Numbered from the stretch's first letter, positions 8,018 to 15,517 are shown. The stretch: 64,000 bases of DNA from VRUE01 sp036276735 (GCA_036276735.1 DASUOH010000023.1:1-64000), one strand, 5' to 3'. Made by a program: numbers and translations. The notes: a model not told the origin generated them from the sequence alone.

Positions 8018-9159
8018 CTAGATCGACGGCTCCCCATCCTCTGCTTCTGGATTGACCAAGACGACGACCTCTGGGTCGATCCCGTCGGCAAAAAGAAGTT
8101 GTGGGACCCCGCCGCTGCCGCCAGCGAGTTCGACCTGAACCTTGGCTTGACGAAATGCCTCCGCTACCGAAAGGCCGAAGCCGAGCGAGTTATAGAACTG
8201 GCCAGCAAAAACCTTTGCGTCCTCGTCGTCGATCGCCGTATCCATGCCAATCGCAAGTTCGACATGCTCAACCGCCACCTCAGCCTGAGCGGCAGAGTCG
8301 CAACTATTGAAGACAATCAGCCGAACGCCGCCAGCAGCGGCCTCAAGAAGGCGTCCGAGCAACGCATTGTCGAGCATCTGAGTGTTTCCGTCCGCGTCCT
8401 CGAAGGCAAGCGCGCTGTCGCTGCCGTGGCCGCTGAAATGGAGAATCGTGGGGCGTACTTCATTGATGTCATCGAGTAGATCCGGGAGCTGTCTGGCCAT
8501 GTGCGGACGAAAATAGATTGAGTCGCGGTACTCGGATGACCGGACCCGCTTTTCGATCTCGCGGGTCTCTTTGTCCAGCCTCAGAGTTGGCTGATCATCG
8601 GGGCTGGACGCAAGAAAAAGAACTGCCACCTCGGCAGGAGCTGCGAGGCGGCTCTCCTCTTCAAGGCGTTTCTCAAGCTCGCTTATCTTTTGATCCTGCT
8701 CGGCCTCACGGCGGTCACGACGCGCTTCTGCCGTGCGTTGGGCTTGTTCGTCTCGCTGGCGTCGAGAGGCTTCGGCGCGCTCCTCCTGACGGCGACGCTG
8801 CTCGTCCTGGCGCTTTTTCTGATCCTCGGCACGCTCCTCCCGCTTGCGCTCGGACGCTTCCTCGCTGCGAAGCTTTTCTTCCGCTTTCCCGACTTTCTCA
8901 CGCGCCTTGCCCGTGTCTTCCAGCCGCTTGGCAGCATCCGTTCGTGCGCGGGCTAGCTGACTTTGCTTGCCTTCAGCCTGGCGGAGGTAGCTGCGTACCT
9001 GGGAATCTGACTTGGACTTCGCAGCGCGTCCTTCCAGTTTGGTGACTTCGTTTTCCAGAGTCGATTGCTTCTTGACCGCAGCGGCGTGGCGTTTTAACGG
9101 CAGCATCAAGATTGCGCTGCGCCTGCTTCAGTGCCTGTCGAGCGCTCCAAGAGGACATC
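8018..9159 (-). CDS. Coiled-coil CHAT (caspase-like) protease, cargo of the element
   Basis: Open from 9109 (363 aa). The CHAT peptidase domain covers about residues 158-352, with the His/Cys dyad in HFSGHG (His 228) and VFNSCDS (Cys 270). Residues 15-155 are a highly charged Arg/Glu/Gln coiled coil. No signal peptide is seen, so it is probably cytoplasmic. A better start is ATG 9159: removing one A of the run at 9092-9095 joins that start to the coiled coil (AVKRHAAAVKK), so the gene carries a 1-nt shift or sequencing error there. CHAT proteases act in bacterial immunity and regulated proteolysis (for example Craspase, gasdermin activators). The location beside the integrase and attL suits a defence cargo. 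The substrate is unknown; no gasdermin or CRISPR partner is visible. Confidence 0.8.
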
Positions 9160-9172
9160 TCGCCAGCTACGC

Positions 9173-10392
9173 TAACGAGATCGTGGGTGGCGTGTTTTTG
9201 GTACGTCTTTGAGATAGACATCCATGCGCCGCCGCACCTCGTCGCGGCTGCCTGGGACAGGTGTCCGTAAACGTCGAAGGTCGTTTCGATTTTCGAGTGG
9301 CCCATGAACTCCTGGATCGCCTTCGGGTTCGCGCCCGAGTCAATCAGCAGTGAAGCGAAGGTATGGCGGCAGTGGTGCAGGGTGATCGGGTCGAGCAGGA
9401 CGGGCTCGCTGCCCGCCTCCTGCGCAGCGGCCCGCTCCCGCTCGTTCGCCTTTCGCCACGCTCGCTTGGCCCGTCCGTCAACGGTCGCGGCGTAGAACGC
9501 CTCGACGGTCGTGCGGCCGAACACCAAGTCCTCCCCGCTCCGGCCGCTTCTGCGTAGATGCCCATCAAGGTAGCCGCGCAGGATCGACAACAAGGGGACG
9601 CCGCGACTCCCTGCGCGTGACTTCGGCTCGATCACGCCCTCGACCTGATCCCAGCCGCGCTCGACGGCGATCAGGTTTCCCGCCAGGTCAATGTCGCAAA
9701 CGCGCAGAGCCTGCAACTCCCCCCGCCGCAGACCGGCATAGAACGCAGTGGCCCACACCGGGCGATCATCGGCCGGAAGCGCCGCCAGCAATGCCGCCGC
9801 TTCGGCCGCCGAGGCAATTCCGCGTCGGCCGCTTGGAGTCGCCATTGGGGAGGTCGATCCGTTCGGAGGGGTTGCAGGTCAACTCGTCGCGGTTGATTTC
9901 CCAGCGGTAGAAGGCCTGGATCGGATTTAGGACGTTGCTGACGGTGCCCGACGACAGTCCCGAAGCCAACAGCTCGTCGGCAAAGCCCTGAAGCTCGCGG
10001 CGCTGAAGATTGCCGACCTTGATGCCAGCGACCCCGGAGCCCTCGATGTGGACTCGCAAGGCGCGCTCGTAGGAGCGAACCGTGTTCGGCTTGTAGCGCT
10101 CGCGGCCCTTCGGGCGAACCTGCCCCGCCTCCATCCCCCGGACGAACTCGCTTAGCGCCTCGGAGAGCGTGCGTCCATCGCGCGACCGTCCCCTCAGCTC
10201 CCCATGCTCAACCGCGCGGATGGCATCTGAACGCCAGCCCTTGGCTTCGGACTCACGCGGGAAGGACTTCGTGATCCGCCTGCCCTCCCGCGCGAGATAG
10301 ACGGAGGCCTCCCAGCCCGCATTGCAGTTGCAACGCCCGCCCTGCGGTGCGCGACAACCCTTGGAGCGCCGCTTGCGGATGCCTTCCGCCAT
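9173..10392 (-). pseudogene. int: Tyrosine recombinase (integrase) with two frameshifts
   Basis: The N-terminal part (10392 leftwards, about 190 aa) has a short Cys/Arg-rich AP2-like segment and a SAM-like core-binding domain. The catalytic part continues in another frame from about 9830, with FYAGLRRGEL, HHCRHTF, the GHSKIETT segment and the nucleophile in DVYGHL. After YGHL the natural C-terminus (RRRMDVYLKD) is back in the first frame and ends at 9173. One extra G near 9825 and one missing C near 9245 would restore about 405 aa. Either the gene is decaying or the sequence has indel errors. All catalytic residues are present. It starts 1 nt inside the XRE stop (TGATG). Confidence 0.85.
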
Positions 10393-10646
10393 CAGTCCTC
10401 ACCGCCCGTGAAGTGCCCCAGGTGCGTGCGACCAGGGTCCCAACCGATCCCATCGAGCAGATCGCCGGGAGGAATGTCCAGCGAGCCTGCGAGTTTGACC
10501 AGCGTGTCTACGCGACACATCCGTTCGCCGCGCTCGATCAGGCCGACAGCCGTGCGGTGCAGGGAGGCCATCACCGCCAGCTCTTCCTGGGAGAGCTTGG
10601 CGCGCCTGCGGCAGTAGGCGAGGTTCGCCAAGCTGGTCTGCCACAA
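10392..10646 (-). CDS. XRE family helix-turn-helix regulator 1
   Basis: 84 residues, almost all one HTH domain: RRRAKLSQEELAVMASLHRT (about residues 13-32), then VGLIERGER and VDTLVKLAGSLDIPPGDLL. The start appears to be TTG 10646, directly after the stop of the second XRE gene. It overlaps int by 1 nt, so it probably controls or is co-translated with the integrase. It is a paralogue of the neighbouring 91-aa protein. Confidence 0.85.
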   Translation of the reverse strand: MWQTSLANLAYCRRRAKLSQEELAVMASLHRTAVGLIERGERMCRVDTLVKLAGSLDIPPGDLLDGIGWDPGRTHLGHFTGGED

Positions 10647-10649
10647 CCA

Positions 10650-10925
10650 TCAGCCCTCCCCAATCGAGAACTCACCAGGACGGAAATCACCCGGCTTCCA
10701 AGCCATGCCGTCGAGAAGGCTTCCCGGAGGCACCCCCAACGCACCCGCGAGCTTGACCACCGTGTCGATCCGCGCGAGTCGTATTTCCCGCTCCAACTGG
10801 CCGACCTCGGTGCGGTGCAGAGAGGCGCGAAAGCCGACCTCTTCCTGAGAGAGTTTGGCTCGGTCGCGGGCACGGACGAGGTTCACGCCGAACACCTGGG
10901 CAATCTCGATACCTGCCGCCACCAT
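10650..10925 (-). CDS. XRE family helix-turn-helix regulator 2
   Basis: 91 residues: RARDRAKLSQEEVGFRASLH, VGQLEREIR and VVKLAGALGVPPGSLLDGM, aligning with XRE 1 along its whole length, including the shared C-terminal LLDG and GDF/GHF segments. Tandem duplication is evident. Overlapping TGATG start/stop with the 119-aa gene and a 3-nt gap to XRE 1 put both in one transcript. A repressor or directionality role is inferred from family and context only. Confidence 0.85.
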   Translation of the reverse strand: MVAAGIEIAQVFGVNLVRARDRAKLSQEEVGFRASLHRTEVGQLEREIRLARIDTVVKLAGALGVPPGSLLDGMAWKPGDFRPGEFSIGEG

Positions 10926-11284
10926 CAGGCCGCCCCCCTCGATCCTCCGACCTGCACCAGCAGGCCGTACAGCGCCTCGTGCTCGGAGACGACGCGCTCG
11001 TGCTCATTCGCGGCGTCGATCGTCTGCGCGAGGTCGCGCAGGATGGTCCGCACATCGTCGTCGGGAGCGATCACCAGCTCGTCCAGCGCCACGAGCAGCC
11101 GCCCATAGGCAGCCTCTTCGCGGCGCAGGCGCGTCGGATCGCCTAGCTGCTTCGGGTAGTTCGCCAGCTCGTCCTTGATGCCGTCCTGCGCCATGCGGAA
11201 GACGCTGCGCAGAAAGCGGACCTGGTCGGCCGTGATCTTGAGGGCAACGGCTGCGCCGCGACCCATAGGGTTCTCGCTAGCCAT
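10925..11284 (-). CDS. Unknown protein of the element
   Basis: 119 residues, predicted helical and soluble, with charged segments (KITADQVRFLRSVFRMAQDG, EHERVVSEHEALYGLLVQ). No recognised domain, membrane segment or signal. Coupled by 1-nt overlap to the downstream XRE gene and read in the same direction as the replication/integration module. Small helical proteins of unknown role are frequent at this position in actinobacterial integrative elements. Confidence 0.65.
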   Translation of the reverse strand: MASENPMGRGAAVALKITADQVRFLRSVFRMAQDGIKDELANYPKQLGDPTRLRREEAAYGRLLVALDELVIAPDDDVRTILRDLAQTIDAANEHERVVSEHEALYGLLVQVGGSRGAA

Positions 11285-11368
11285 GAGGAGTTCGTAGCAC
11301 GGCGGGTCGCCGCTTTTTGGTTCTGGTGGCGAGGTTAGCAGGCTTGGTGAGAAATAATCACCAAACGA

Positions 11369-11569
11369 CTACTTGCCCTGAATGATCTGGAGCACGCGGG
11401 TGTGGTGCAGATCGACCTCTTCGCCAATGTCGCGCAGCGTGAGCCCGGCTTTCTGTGCCTCCGCGAATGCCTTGCGTCGCGCCTCTTGGGCTGCGTTCTG
11501 ATCGCGCTCGAACTTCGCCTGCGCGGCCCGCACCGCGCGACGCGCTTTCTCGCCTTTGGCGTCAGCCAT
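11369..11569 (-). CDS. Small helix-turn-helix DNA-binding protein
   Basis: 66 residues: a Lys/Arg/Ala/Gln helix (about 1-38) followed by AGLTLRDIGEEVDLHHTRVL, a sigma-region-4/HTH-like segment ending in QIIQGK. Start ATG 11569, 10 nt downstream of the excisionase-like stop. Probably a DNA-binding accessory factor of the element; the site bound is unknown. Confidence 0.7.
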   Translation of the reverse strand: MADAKGEKARRAVRAAQAKFERDQNAAQEARRKAFAEAQKAGLTLRDIGEEVDLHHTRVLQIIQGK

Positions 11570-11579
11570 GACCGGCAGC

Positions 11580-11807
11580 CTAGAAGCTCGTCCACGTCAC
11601 GGTCCTCCCAGTAACTCGCTCGGCGTTCTCCGCCGTCCAGCGCTCAAGCTCGCTGACCGGCACGAGCCGCTTGCGGCCACGGCGCACCAAGCGCAGCTCC
11701 GGCGCGACGTTGGCATTAAAGAAATCCAGCCCGACCCCGATGGCCGCTGCCGCCTCGGGCGGGGAGAGGGCAATGCGGGGGATCGAGACTGCGAGCTTCT
11801 TGCTCAT
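11580..11807 (-). CDS. Excisionase-like (AlpA/MerR-type HTH) protein
   Basis: 75 residues starting at ATG 11807, which overlaps the stop of the replication-relaxation gene (ATGA). Contains ALSPPEAAAAIGVGLDFFNA and RRGRKRLVPVSELERWTAEN, the arrangement of small winged-HTH excisionases that bend DNA for site-specific recombination. The order Rep-Xis-...-Int is usual in small actinobacterial integrative elements. A longer frame upstream exists but reads through the neighbouring gene. Confidence 0.8.
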   Translation of the reverse strand: MSKKLAVSIPRIALSPPEAAAAIGVGLDFFNANVAPELRLVRRGRKRLVPVSELERWTAENAERVTGRTVTWTSF

Positions 11808-12709
11808 CGTCCCTCGGCTTGATCCCCGTCGTCCGCCTCGCCGAGCCAGTCCACCGACCGGCCAGGCTCGCCGACCTTTTGAAAGATTGGGGCGAAGGGC
11901 CCGCGCTCCGTCAGATCGTCCAAGAGGCAAAAGGAGATCGTCACGCCGCCGTAGATGCGCGATAGCTCCGGGTTGTCGTCCAGTAGCACGAGCGCGATGC
12001 TTCGCCGACGAAGGAGCGTCTTGCGCGAGGCACCGGCCAGGACGCAGAGGACAGGCGGGAAGGTCGGGTAGTGGCTGCGCCACAACGACTTGCCGCCTTT
12101 GTCGCGGGCGCGGAGAAGGCGGCCATAGCGCGCCAACTCTGCGACGAGGCGTTCGACTGAGAGCGTGGCGCGGTCCAGCTCCACGAAGCGCTGCTCAAAG
12201 ACGAAGTGCTCCTGCTCGGTGCGCACGTAGCTCAGCACGGCGTCGGCGATCAGCGTCCGGCGAGCGCTGCCGCGACCGCGGTTGAGGGGATGGGCGATCT
12301 CGTGCCGCCAGGAGAGCGGGCCGAATTCCTCGTGCCTCTCTCGCGCCTCCCGCAGGAAGCTGATCCCGACCTCGTTGACTCCGATGGTGTGGGCGCGCAG
12401 CGGCCCCGCCGCTTGCTCCGGGCTGAGGACCTTCGGACGGTGCTCCACCTCGCCGGCGTCGAGCGCCAAGTCAGCGCCGCGCTCAGTCAGGAAGTAGAGG
12501 CGGCGGGGAGCGCGGCGTGCTTCGACGTAGGCGACGAGGCCCGCACGCACCAGGTAGGCGATGACCTGCTGAGCGCGGCGCAGGCCGCGATCCGGGAAGT
12601 GGATCGCGCGGACCTGGGCGGCGGAGAGGATGCGATGCTCGCCAAGCGAGGCAAGCACCTCGGCGGTCGCCTCGGGCAGCCGCAGCTTCGCTGCCGCCTT
12701 CCAACTCAC
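11804..12709 (-). CDS. Replication-relaxation family protein
   Basis: 301 residues from GTG 12709, which has GGAGG five bases upstream (a TTG at 12721 lies before that ribosome site). The N-terminal winged helix (EVLASLGEHRILSAAQVRAI, then LVRAGLVAYVE) and a C-terminal domain with GAGASRKTLLRRR-like basic segments match the replication-relaxation family of mobilisable plasmids and integrative elements. It probably supports rolling-circle or excised-state replication; nicking activity is not evident. First gene of the leftward module. The non-coding region upstream holds paired inverted repeats and an iteron-like palindrome. Confidence 0.72.
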   Translation of the reverse strand: MSWKAAAKLRLPEATAEVLASLGEHRILSAAQVRAIHFPDRGLRRAQQVIAYLVRAGLVAYVEARRAPRRLYFLTERGADLALDAGEVEHRPKVLSPEQAAGPLRAHTIGVNEVGISFLREARERHEEFGPLSWRHEIAHPLNRGRGSARRTLIADAVLSYVRTEQEHFVFEQRFVELDRATLSVERLVAELARYGRLLRARDKGGKSLWRSHYPTFPPVLCVLAGASRKTLLRRRSIALVLLDDNPELSRIYGGVTISFCLLDDLTERGPFAPIFQKVGEPGRSVDWLGEADDGDQAEGR

Positions 12710-12726
12710 GCTGACCTCCAAACGGC

Positions 12727-12841
12727 GAAGCGCTGCGAAGCCAGCGCGGAGCCAGTCATCGACTGTGGAAGCGGAGTTACCAGCAACAAGGCGATTTCGG
12801 TCGCCGAGGTGATGGGGAAGCGCTGTGGAGCCAGCGCGGAG
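12727..12841. repeat. Paired inverted repeats upstream of the rep gene
   Basis: Two 25-bp units (12727-12751, 12817-12841) 90 bp apart and differing at two bases. Each contains GCGCTG-N6-CAGCGC. They lie just upstream of the replication-relaxation start and could be operators or part of an origin. A leftward hydrophobic frame crosses them, so a small coding sequence here cannot be excluded. Confidence 0.5.
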
Positions 12842-13125
12842 GCGATAGCGCAGGCGTCGAGTGCAAGGGACGCGGAGAAGATCGAGAGGGTGACGACTAG
12901 GACCGCGACGATGCTTTGACCCGGGGGTGCAGTAGGAATGTCGGCAAACCGCCAGCGCCGCAAACGGCGCTGCGATGGGCTTTGGCCCCCCTTAGGGCTA
13001 GTCGAGCCGCGAAGCGACAGGGGAAGCGACAGGCGCAGCCACCGCCGAAGCGGAAGGCGAAGCGGCGAAGCAGATTCTGGCTCCATGTTTAAGGGAGCAC
13101 CGAGCCGCCAATGTGGTCCCCCCTT

Positions 13126-13165
13126 TGCGCAACTGCGCAATTGCGCAGTTGCGCGTCTGCGAAAG
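13126..13165. repeat. 28-bp perfect palindrome made of 8-bp iterons
   Basis: The period-8 series TGCGCAAC, TGCGCAAT, TGCGCAGT, TGCGCGTC, TGCGAAAG. Bases 13127-13154 form a perfect 28-bp palindrome centred on AATT. It lies in the roughly 600-bp gap (12710-13307) between the leftward replication module and the rightward arsR, a natural place for an origin or a shared operator. The rest of that gap shows only the paired repeats at 12727-12841 and promoter-like AT-richer sequence just before arsR. Confidence 0.6.
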
Positions 13166-13307
13166 CCCGGCCCGCACCGACTCGGGGGCCGTGGTGGTGA
13201 TGAAGAAAAGTGCCTCATGTAAGTACAGGGGAGCGAGCACCAGAATTGGCCCCCTCTCAGGCATGAGAATCATCGAAATCCATCTATGAAGTGGTACCGT
13301 CGCCGGG

Positions 13308-13655
13308 ATGGTCGATCTCCCCGTAGTCAACGGCTGCACTCCCCTCGCTGGCGCGCCCTTCGGCAAGCGCCAGGCCGCCCAGTTGGAGGCCGTGATGAAG
13401 GCGCTCGCCGACCGTCACCGGCTGCGGATCGTGAACATGCTCTTGCGGGCGGAAGGCAAGGCAATCTGCGTCTGCGAGTTCGAGCCCTTCCTCGATCTCT
13501 CACAGGGCACCGTCAGCCATCACCTGAAAGTCCTGCTCGAGGCGGGCGTGATCGAACGCGAGGGTCGCGGCACCCGTAGCTATTTCAGCCTCGTCCCCGG
13601 CGCGCTTGACTCGTTGCGCGAGGTCTTTGTCCCGGCCCGCGCCCTGATGATCTGA
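13308..13655 (+). CDS. ArsR/SmtB family metalloregulator
   Basis: 115 residues with a winged HTH: LADRHRLRIVNMLL (about 33-46), then CVCEF at about residues 56-60 at the start of the recognition region, and GTVSHHLKVLLEAGVIERE. The Cys-x-Cys in the position of the ELCVCDL box is the arsenite-binding signature of ArsR sensors, so thiol-metal sensing is likely. No arsenic or metal efflux gene follows; the next genes are a toxin/antitoxin pair. It is divergent from the replication module and could control it or itself. Confidence 0.88.
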   Translation: MVDLPVVNGCTPLAGAPFGKRQAAQLEAVMKALADRHRLRIVNMLLRAEGKAICVCEFEPFLDLSQGTVSHHLKVLLEAGVIEREGRGTRSYFSLVPGALDSLREVFVPARALMI

Positions 13656-13713
13656 ATTGGACGGACCCGCTTCGACCCGAATCGCCGAGAGTGCCAGCAG
13701 TAGAATCCAGAAC

Positions 13714-13986
13714 ATGGCCGCAACGCCCGCAAACATGGTCGAAGTAGACCCCCGGCTGCTTGAGCGCGCCCGTAAGGAGGCCGACGAGCGCGGCGTAGCG
13801 GTGCCGCAGCTCGTCAATACAGCGCTTGAGCATGAGCTTGGCAGCGAGAAGACGCAGCCAGGAAGCCGGATCGGAGATGAAGGCGAGCAGCCGCCCCTCA
13901 CCTGTATCGGAGCGTTCCGCTCGGGACGAGGCGACTTGAGCAAACTGGCGAGCGAAGACGTTTTCGAGCCCGAGCCATTTCGCTGA
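13714..13986 (+). CDS. VapB-type antitoxin (ribbon-helix-helix)
   Basis: 90 residues from ATG 13714 (ATG 13735 is also possible). N-terminal RHH-like segment MVEVDPRLLERARKEADERG. The C-terminal tail PPLTCIGAFRSGRGDLS is the toxin-neutralising peptide seen in many actinobacterial VapB proteins. Its TGA overlaps the putative start of the PIN toxin, the usual antitoxin-first arrangement, which also allows autoregulation of the pair. Confidence 0.82.
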   Translation: MAATPANMVEVDPRLLERARKEADERGVAVPQLVNTALEHELGSEKTQPGSRIGDEGEQPPLTCIGAFRSGRGDLSKLASEDVFEPEPFR

Positions 13987-14399
13987 TCCTCGACACCGGC
14001 GTCATCGTCGCGGCATTCGATCGCGACGACGACCACCACGAGGCCTGCTCGTCGCTGCTCGCCAACCTGCGTGAGCGACGCACCGTTCCCTCGCCCGTGC
14101 TGGTCGAGGTCGATCACCTGCTCAGGCGATACACCCAGGATGAATCCTTCAGCGCCGTCCTCGATCAGGTGCAACGAGGCGCTCTGGTGGTCGAGGACTT
14201 GGCAGCAACGGATTACGAGCGCGCCGCCGAGCTGATGCGCACGTACGCCGACCTCGAAGTCGGCTTCGTGGACTGTGCTGTGCTGGCCATTACGGAGCGG
14301 CTCGGCGAGCCAAAGCTCGCGACGCTCGATCACCGACATTTCGGCACGATGCGTCCCCAGCACGTCGAGGCGCTGGAACTGCTGCCGCCAGCTTCCTAG
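13983..14399 (+). CDS. VapC-type PIN-domain ribonuclease toxin
   Basis: The PIN acidic residues are present in order: LILDTGVIVAAFD (first Asp), VLVEVDHL (Glu), VGFVDCAVLA (Asp) and ATLDHRHF (Asp). The first in-frame GTG (14097) would remove the first catalytic Asp, and no ATG, GTG or TTG precedes it in frame near the antitoxin stop. The start is therefore placed at CTG 13983, overlapping the antitoxin TGA (138 aa); ATT 13977 is an alternative. Predicted to cleave RNA, often tRNA in this family. The end overlaps the convergent membrane-protein gene by 3 bp. Confidence 0.8.
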   Translation: MILDTGVIVAAFDRDDDHHEACSSLLANLRERRTVPSPVLVEVDHLLRRYTQDESFSAVLDQVQRGALVVEDLAATDYERAAELMRTYADLEVGFVDCAVLAITERLGEPKLATLDHRHFGTMRPQHVEALELLPPAS

Positions 14400-15001
14400 A
14401 GCTGCTTCTCTCGCTTTCGAATCTTCGACCGAAGCCACTCTCGCCTGGTCGATGGCTCCCAGGTCCAAGGCTTCCACGGGATGCGCTCTCGGTTGTCTGA
14501 AAGCTCAACCTTCGCCACACGAAGGACAGAGGCCGTATTGACCTCATTGAGTTGCATGAGCGTCGAATACGGGCGACCGTTGAGGTCCGTGTAATCGATC
14601 AGAACCTCCGCCTCGCTCACGTGCCCGTCCGAGCAGTCGAAGCAAAGGCGCAGGTCTGCTGCGGGCGGAACGACAGCGAGATTTTCGACCCCTTGCTGCC
14701 CAGGAGCAGAGTCATGGGCTGGCCAATAGATCCCATCAACTCCCAGCGCTGCGTCGATGTAGTAAGCCGCTCCTCGCCCGACATTCTGAACGGGAATGAC
14801 CATCACGTCGAAGTCATCTTCGAACTCAACATCTACCTTCCCGGGAACCATGACGGGCCGCCATTGCGCGCGAACGTCTTCAGTCGATGCCTTTGCAGCT
14901 CGACGGGTGCTCAATGCGAGGACGAACGTCCCGGCGGCGAGAGCCATCGTCCCAACTGCGACGAGCGCGTCCCACCCCCATTCGAACCCTGCAGCCTCCA
15001 C
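14396..15001 (-). CDS. Membrane-anchored protein of unknown function
   Basis: About 201 residues if GTG 15001 is used. One N-terminal membrane helix (DALVAVGTMALAAGTFVLAL), then a soluble domain with VQNVGRGAAYYID and LIDYTDLNGRPYST, the beta-sandwich pattern of many single-pass bacterial proteins with an accessory extracellular or cytoplasmic domain. The frame stays open upstream to 15118 but there reads through the tRNA, so that extension is rejected. It is transcribed in the same direction as the tRNA and may share its transcript. Function unknown. Confidence 0.6.
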   Translation of the reverse strand: MEAAGFEWGWDALVAVGTMALAAGTFVLALSTRRAAKASTEDVRAQWRPVMVPGKVDVEFEDDFDVMVIPVQNVGRGAAYYIDAALGVDGIYWPAHDSAPGQQGVENLAVVPPAADLRLCFDCSDGHVSEAEVLIDYTDLNGRPYSTLMQLNEVNTASVLRVAKVELSDNRERIPWKPWTWEPSTRREWLRSKIRKREKQL

Positions 15002-15065
15002 AAGAGATGCTGGAGCTACGTTCGCCAGCGGGGCGGACCAATGTCGCTCAAGCCGTGGCTGCCCC

Positions 15066-15150
15066 TCAGCCGACTGGGATTCGAACCCAGACGTGCCGCT
15101 GGCACAACGGCTTGACAAGCCGCCGCGTCTACCAGTTCCGCCATCGGCCG
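15066..15150 (-). tRNA. Class II (leucine-type) tRNA with anticodon GUC
   Basis: Complete cloverleaf: 7-bp acceptor stem with a G-U pair at 2:71; D-arm GCG/CGC with a leucine-like loop around GGTAGAC; anticodon stem GCGGC/GCCGT with loop TTGTCAA; long variable arm GTGCC-AGC-GGCAC; T-arm CTGGG/CCCAG around TTCGAAT; discriminator A73. CCA is not encoded. The body and A73 fit tRNA-Leu, but the anticodon is GUC, which reads Asp codons. If charged by LeuRS it would put Leu at Asp codons; if silent it may be a decoy or a decayed tRNA. It lies inside the integrative element. Confidence 0.82.
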
Positions 15151-15244
15151 ACGGAGTCGGCTCAGGGGCCAGGCCACGCTTGGAATTGTATCGCTAGCCT
15201 GCTCCGGTACACCTGGGCTTCAGCAGACCGCCAGGCGCGCTCCC

Positions 15245-15517
15245 ATGACGGTGACGATTGCCGATATCGAGTTCGATCGCGTCGAATACGACGCCGACGC
15301 CGACGTGCTCTACCTCCACGTTGGCGACCCTTCGCGCGCCGTCGATTACGACGAGACTCCGGAGGGCCACGCGGTTCGTTTCGACCGCGAGGGGGAGCTG
15401 GTCGGCCTGACGCTGGTTCGCCCCAAGCGACTGCTGGAACGCAATGCAGAGCTGCGCGTCACCGTTCCGGTCCCGAGCGCCGTGCCCGCTGCGGAGCTGA
15501 CGCCCGCATTGCATTGA
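15245..15517 (+). CDS. DUF2283 family protein
   Basis: 90 residues. The core YDADADVLYLHVGDPSRAVD, followed by EGHAVRFDREGELVGLTLV, is the DUF2283 pattern: a small beta-rich soluble domain of unknown function often found in toxin/antitoxin-like or mobile neighbourhoods. It is the last gene before attR. A run of ten C (15527-15536) follows the stop. Confidence 0.8.
   Translation: MTVTIADIEFDRVEYDADADVLYLHVGDPSRAVDYDETPEGHAVRFDREGELVGLTLVRPKRLLERNAELRVTVPVPSAVPAAELTPALH

Noticed and set aside
8690..8956. Rightward hydrophobic frame resembling a small membrane protein
   Set aside because: It is the exact antisense of the Arg/Glu-rich coiled coil of the CHAT protein; charged codons read backwards give Leu/Phe/Ala.
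8973..9845. Catalytic half of the integrase read as a separate gene ending at 8973
   Set aside because: The last about 80 codons are out of frame with the natural integrase C-terminus and overlap the CHAT coiled coil; a frameshift is the simpler reading.
12706..13218. Leftward hydrophobic frame before the replication gene
   Set aside because: Third-position GC is fairly high and part is membrane-like, but there is no convincing start or ribosome site and it runs through the inverted repeats and the palindrome. Not enough to call a gene.
14552..15115. Rightward 187-codon frame opposite the membrane protein
   Set aside because: No domain, no ribosome site, and it runs into the tRNA; the leftward frame has a clear membrane helix and plausible domain.
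14396..15118. Full-length reading of the membrane protein to 15118
   Set aside because: Its first 35 or so codons are tRNA sequence; the start was moved to GTG 15001.
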